A stretch of 58,870 nucleotides of DNA, from NCBI GenBank assembly GCA_021821465.1, contig JAKACM010000019.1:1-58870 (forward strand), in the 5' to 3' direction. Position numbers and translations under genes: made by a program. The DNA is from Bacillota bacterium. Lineage in GTDB: Bacteria; Bacillota; Sulfobacillia; Sulfobacillales; Sulfobacillaceae. The notes beneath the pieces are model-generated. The model did no database searches and was not told the origin of the DNA. It was given only the letters and a program-made list of their open reading frames with translations. Shown here piece after piece: positions 55,597 to 58,870 of the stretch; the stretch's first letter is position 1; every line of letters starts with the position of its first letter.

Positions 55597-56214
55597 TTAT
55601 GGTGTTTTTGGCGGTGAAACCGAGCCTTGGCATTTCTTCGAGGAGCGTTCGCCGGTGATGATCAATACGGCTTCGGCCACCTCTCTTTGGGATTTGCCAC
55701 TATTCATGCTGCGTTTCTGAAGCCACCGGTGGGCGGTGGCTTCGTCCCATCCATAATAATCCATCAGTGCCCTTTTGGCTTTATCCGTCAATTTGCGTGC
55801 CTCGATCTTCTGCGTGAGATTGTCTACCGACTGCGAGAGGTGCGAAACCAGGGCAAAACGGCTGGTCGCCACATCTATAGTGCCGGCCAGAGTGGGGGTA
55901 TTACAATCGGGGGTGATACAACCCGAAATGTGGTGCGCGCTTTTGGCAAATTTGGCACAGGGTTTTTGTGGGATCAAGATGATTGGCGCGATTCTTTCGG
56001 CCTCGACTCGCTCGGCCAATTCCAGTCCGCAAAGATGCGGCGGGCACATATCCGCGACAACCAGATCCGGCCGGATCTGGCGAACGAGGTTAAGGCCGGT
56101 GATTCCATCTTCCGTTTCCGTCACTACCGTGTGGCCAAGCTCTCGAATTCGGTGTGACAGATTGTTACGAATCTTGAAGTCCCCATGGACCAGGAGGATC
56201 CGAAAAGCCGCCAT
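55597..56214 (-). CDS. ANTAR-domain response regulator (RNA-binding antiterminator)
   Basis: This 205-residue protein has an N-terminal receiver domain (residues 1-85; phospho-acceptor aspartate in LVVADMCPP). A middle coiled segment and a C-terminal ANTAR RNA-binding domain follow (about 135-195: KIEARKLTDKAKRALMDYYG, then ATAHRWLQKRSMNSGKSQRE). ANTAR proteins such as NasR, AmiR, EutV and Geobacter GnfR stop terminators from forming by binding paired hexaloop hairpins. Such motifs precede nifB and nifV on either side of this gene. The first receiver acidic pair is weak (VHGDF), so phosphorylation may be unusual. AAAGGAG precedes the ATG. Confidence 0.88.
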   Translation of the reverse strand: MAAFRILLVHGDFKIRNNLSHRIRELGHTVVTETEDGITGLNLVRQIRPDLVVADMCPPHLCGLELAERVEAERIAPIILIPQKPCAKFAKSAHHISGCITPDCNTPTLAGTIDVATSRFALVSHLSQSVDNLTQKIEARKLTDKAKRALMDYYGWDEATAHRWLQKRSMNSGKSQREVAEAVLIITGERSSKKCQGSVSPPKTP

Positions 56215-56258
56215 CGATAGTCATCTCCTTTGTTGGAAAAACCCAGAGTATGTCATAT

Positions 56259-56287
56259 TTAGTATTAGAATTTGTGGTGTATGTCAA
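56259..56287 (-). promoter_or_regulatory. Proximal promoter of the ANTAR gene
   Basis: TTGACA (56287-56282), a 17-base spacer and TACTAA (56264-56259) on the minus strand lie about 45 bases before the start codon. Confidence 0.65.
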
Positions 56288-56345
56288 GTCAAATTGATAG
56301 GAATGGCTGAGGTTTGTTAGGGCATCCAGGTAATCAATACCAAGA

Positions 56346-56374
56346 ATTATGCATTAGCCAAAAAGTAATGTCAA
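56346..56374 (-). promoter_or_regulatory. Distal promoter of the ANTAR gene
   Basis: A second good match on the minus strand: TTGACA (56374-56369), 17 bases, CATAAT (56351-56346). It is nearly back-to-back with the nifV promoter on the other strand. Confidence 0.6.
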
Positions 56375-56399
56375 GTTTCAATAATTGTTGTTTTAAACA

Positions 56400-56428
56400 T
56401 TGACCTGCGATGTCTATTTGAATAGAGT
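56400..56428 (+). promoter_or_regulatory. nifV promoter
   Basis: TTGACC (56400-56405), a 17-base spacer and TAGAGT (56423-56428). A transcript starting near 56435 would include both hexaloop hairpins and the terminator before nifV. Confidence 0.65.
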
Positions 56429-56474
56429 AAGAACAATAACAGGTAATTTTCCTTGGATTGTACCAGCTGTAGAG

Positions 56475-56523
56475 ATTTGGTATAAGGGCGTACCAAATTC
56501 TATTTTCCGGTAAAGACGCCGGA
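56475..56523 (+). promoter_or_regulatory. ANTAR-type dual hexaloop motif in the nifV leader
   Basis: Hairpin one has perfect eight-base arms ATTTGGTA (56475-56482) and TACCAAAT (56491-56498) closed by a T-G pair around the loop AAGGGC. Hairpin two has arms TCCGG (56506-56510) and CCGGA (56519-56523) closed by T-G around AAAGAC. Both loops show A at position 1 and G at position 4. The loop end and 3' arm of hairpin two are also the terminator's 5' arm, so binding of hairpin two would block termination. Confidence 0.88.
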
Positions 56524-56558
56524 CAACGAGCGTAAAGCTTGTTGTCGGCGTCCTTTTT
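56515..56558 (+). terminator. Intrinsic terminator within the nifV leader
   Basis: GACGCCG pairs with CGGCGTC, then ACAAC with GTTGT and GAGC with GCTT, with one bulged G and the loop GTAAA. CCTTTTT follows. It lies about 150 bases before the nifV start codon. Confidence 0.88.
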
Positions 56559-56711
56559 GTTCTTTGGCTGTGCTTGGCTCCGCCATCAATGTGTCGTTTT
56601 ACGCGTTATCTTCGCAAAATAATTTGTGAAGAAAGAAGTTGTGCCAATTCATGACTGTTAATCAAAAGTCAATGGCGGCCGGAAAGTATGGGACACGGAA
56701 GGAATGATGTT

Positions 56712-57848
56712 ATGAGCAAGAACTTGCCCGAAAGGGTGTTCTTCAACGATACCACGCTTCGGGACGGAGAACAGGCACCCAAAGTCGCATTTAGCCGAGA
56801 AGGGAAGATTGCCATTGCGAAAATGCTGGAAGCGTCCGGACTGGACCAGATTGAAGTGGGGATTCCGGCCATGGGAGAAAAAGAGCAAGACACCATTCGC
56901 GATATCCTTAGGCTCAATTTTTTTGCACGAATATCCACTTGGAACCGAGCATGTGAATCGGATATCACCGCATCCATAAAGGTGGGAGCGACCTTAGTGC
57001 ATATCACGCTGCCTGTGTCGGATCTTCAACTGCGGGCAAAGTTTGACCGCGATTGCACCTGGGCTCTTCATCATTTGCGCCATATGGTGAAATTTGCCCG
57101 GGATCAAGGATTGGAGGTGACAGTGGGTTTTGAGGATGCTTCTCGCGCTGATCAAGACTTTCTGATTGAACTGGCCCAGAGCGTGACAGAAGAGGGAGTT
57201 ACGCGAATCCGCTATGCCGATACCGTGGGTTGTCTTACACCTCGAATCACACGCATGCGAATTGGGCGTTTGGCAAGGGCCATATCCGTGCCCGTAGAAA
57301 TTCATGCGCATAACGATTTTGGGCTGGCGGTCGCGAATACTTTGGCGGCGGTGGAAGCAGGCGCCGAGTGGGTCAGTACAACGGTTACCGGATTGGGGGA
57401 ACGCGCGGGAAATGCCGCTATGGAACCGGTGGCGATGGCGCTGGAAGAATTGTATGCTATCAAAACCCATCTCGATGCGGTGAAATTCGAACCTTTGGCG
57501 AGGTTGGTTCGGGATCAGAGTGGACGACCGCTTTCGGTCGAGCAACCTATTGTGGGTTCCTACGCTTTTGCTCACGAATCGGGCATTCATGTTGCGGCAC
57601 TGCTTGCCGATCCTATGACTTACCAAGCATTTGCCCCGGCCCGAGTGGGAAGAGAACACGCCTTTCTTTTGGGAAAACATTCGGGGCGCAAGGCCTTGCG
57701 CCATCGTTTAGCCAGTTTAGGACTTGAGGTGACGGAAGATAGTTTGAAGAATCTTTTAGGGACAATTCGTGAAAAAGAAGATTGGACCGATGGGGAACTC
57801 TTGAGATTGTATCAAGAAATGAGCAATGATCTCAATGCCCACAGATAG
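56712..57848 (+). CDS. nifV: Homocitrate synthase NifV
   Basis: This enzyme condenses acetyl-CoA with 2-oxoglutarate to give homocitrate, the organic ligand of FeMo-co. The 378-residue protein has the family start FNDTTLRDGEQAP and the metal-site segment EIHAHNDFGLAVANT with two histidines. The ATG at 56712 follows GGAAGGAA by eight bases; the ATG at 56688 has poor spacing. Isopropylmalate synthase and citramalate synthase are related, but the size, lack of a long C-terminal regulatory domain and the nif context favour NifV. Its leader holds the hexaloop-terminator array. Confidence 0.9.
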   Translation: MSKNLPERVFFNDTTLRDGEQAPKVAFSREGKIAIAKMLEASGLDQIEVGIPAMGEKEQDTIRDILRLNFFARISTWNRACESDITASIKVGATLVHITLPVSDLQLRAKFDRDCTWALHHLRHMVKFARDQGLEVTVGFEDASRADQDFLIELAQSVTEEGVTRIRYADTVGCLTPRITRMRIGRLARAISVPVEIHAHNDFGLAVANTLAAVEAGAEWVSTTVTGLGERAGNAAMEPVAMALEELYAIKTHLDAVKFEPLARLVRDQSGRPLSVEQPIVGSYAFAHESGIHVAALLADPMTYQAFAPARVGREHAFLLGKHSGRKALRHRLASLGLEVTEDSLKNLLGTIREKEDWTDGELLRLYQEMSNDLNAHR

Positions 57849-58020
57849 CTCGACTTTTTCTCGCCGAGTTATTCGGGTTATGGTCATGCACCGAGCCTGC
57901 TATTCTTGGTGATTCGAAGGCGATTGTCATATTTCGGAGGAGCTATTCGCTGTTCTGTCAGCTCCCGTTCCTGAGAAGGGAGACCGAGGCGCCGCCGAGA
58001 AAAAATTTCTCACACGGGTC

Positions 58021-58049
58021 TTGACGACGTCCCCGCCGTCATGTTAGGT
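58021..58049 (+). promoter_or_regulatory. Candidate nifH promoter
   Basis: TTGACG (58021-58026) with a 17-base spacer and TTAGGT (58044-58049), or TAGGTT with 18. The -10 match is weak. A transcript from here would carry the hairpin and terminator before nifH. Confidence 0.4.
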
Positions 58050-58065
58050 TAAGACCAGTAAGACT

Positions 58066-58089
58066 GGGGTCGGCAACGACGCTGCCCCC
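58066..58089 (+). promoter_or_regulatory. Possible ANTAR-type hexaloop hairpin in the nifH leader
   Basis: GGGGTCGGC (58066-58074) pairs with GCTGCCCCC (58081-58089), with one mismatch and one G-T pair, around the loop AACGAC (A at 1, G at 4). I do not find a second standard hexaloop overlapping the terminator. GCCCC at 58084-58088 can instead pair with GGGGC at 58093-58097, giving an alternative fold. Confidence 0.5.
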
Positions 58090-58101
58090 CAAGGGGCGAC
58101 G

Positions 58102-58141
58102 AAGCTCTATTCGCGTGAGTCACGCGAATAGAGCTTTTCTT
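58102..58141 (+). terminator. Terminator in the nifH leader
   Basis: A perfect 14-base stem, AAGCTCTATTCGCG (58102-58115) with its complement at 58123-58136, a seven-base loop and TTTTCTT after. It lies 40 bases before the nifH start codon, so it must be bypassed for nifH expression, or it ends an upstream transcript. Confidence 0.8.
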
Positions 58142-58165
58142 GGTTGGGGCCCTAGATTTTAATGA

Positions 58166-58870
<705 letters not shown>

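Noticed and set aside
56994..57704. Minus-strand frame of 236 codons
   Set aside because: It is antisense to nifV, which has clear family motifs and a ribosome binding site.
57930..58020. Additional structured RNA (for example a molybdenum cofactor riboswitch) between nifV and nifH
   Set aside because: GGAGCT/AGCTCC pairing exists, but I could not match a known riboswitch consensus with confidence.

Overview
The window reads as a chromosome segment of a mid-GC Gram-positive bacterium. Ribosome binding sites are strong AGGAGG types, TTG and GTG starts are common, and Bacillus-like -35/-10 promoters with 17-base spacers recur. Arsenic resistance, TusA, DUF981, nitrate respiration and nitrogen fixation together suggest an acidophilic Firmicute of the Sulfobacillus kind. 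That is inference from gene content; no rRNA or other marker is present.

Layout. (1) 0.6-3.2 kb: an APC permease and a fatty acid desaturase. (2) 3.4-9.1 kb, minus strand: a guanidine degradation operon. It holds two DUF1989 proteins (probable carboxyguanidine deiminase), a biotin-dependent carboxylase usually annotated as urea carboxylase, and a stand-alone allophanate-hydrolase C-terminal domain. A recognisable guanidine-I (ykkC) riboswitch with a terminator precedes it. (3) 9.2-12.5 kb: a tight three-gene cassette of DNA methyltransferase, DUF262 protein and HEPN protein, probably a defence island. (4) 14.2-20.6 kb: an arsenic operon with arsR, an AhpD-like gene, arsD, two separate half-size arsA genes, a universal stress protein gene, a frameshifted arsB and a decayed flavoprotein oxidoreductase. 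(5) 20.6-29.5 kb: a decaying accessory region with pieces of a sulfite/nitrite reductase, an EamA transporter, an MFS transporter and insertion sequences. Intact OFA-type MFS and TauE transporters lie among them. (6) 29.5-37.1 kb: hemerythrin, two unknown small genes and narGHJI. (7) 37-51 kb: a FabL-like reductase, DUF981, IS4-like elements, a decayed alpha/beta hydrolase, a nitroreductase with a MerR regulator, TusA, and an IS607-like element with intact tnpB and broken tnpA. (8) 51.3-58.9 kb: a nif region with nifB (minus), nifS (plus), an ANTAR-domain regulator (minus), nifV (plus) and nifH (plus, cut by the window end).

The most notable observation is regulatory. The leaders of both nifB and nifV contain two consecutive hairpins whose six-base loops have A at position 1 and G at position 4. 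In each case the second hairpin overlaps the 5' arm of an intrinsic terminator. This is the known RNA target architecture of ANTAR antiterminators, and an ANTAR response regulator is encoded between the two genes. The nifH leader also has a terminator and one such hexaloop. The region therefore looks like a nitrogen fixation regulon controlled by transcription antitermination.

Many genes carry single in-frame stops or homopolymer frameshifts (arsB, a cysI-like gene, the IS4 transposase, a quinone oxidoreductase and others). Some could be assembly errors, but deletions and flanking insertion sequence pieces show that real decay is also under way.
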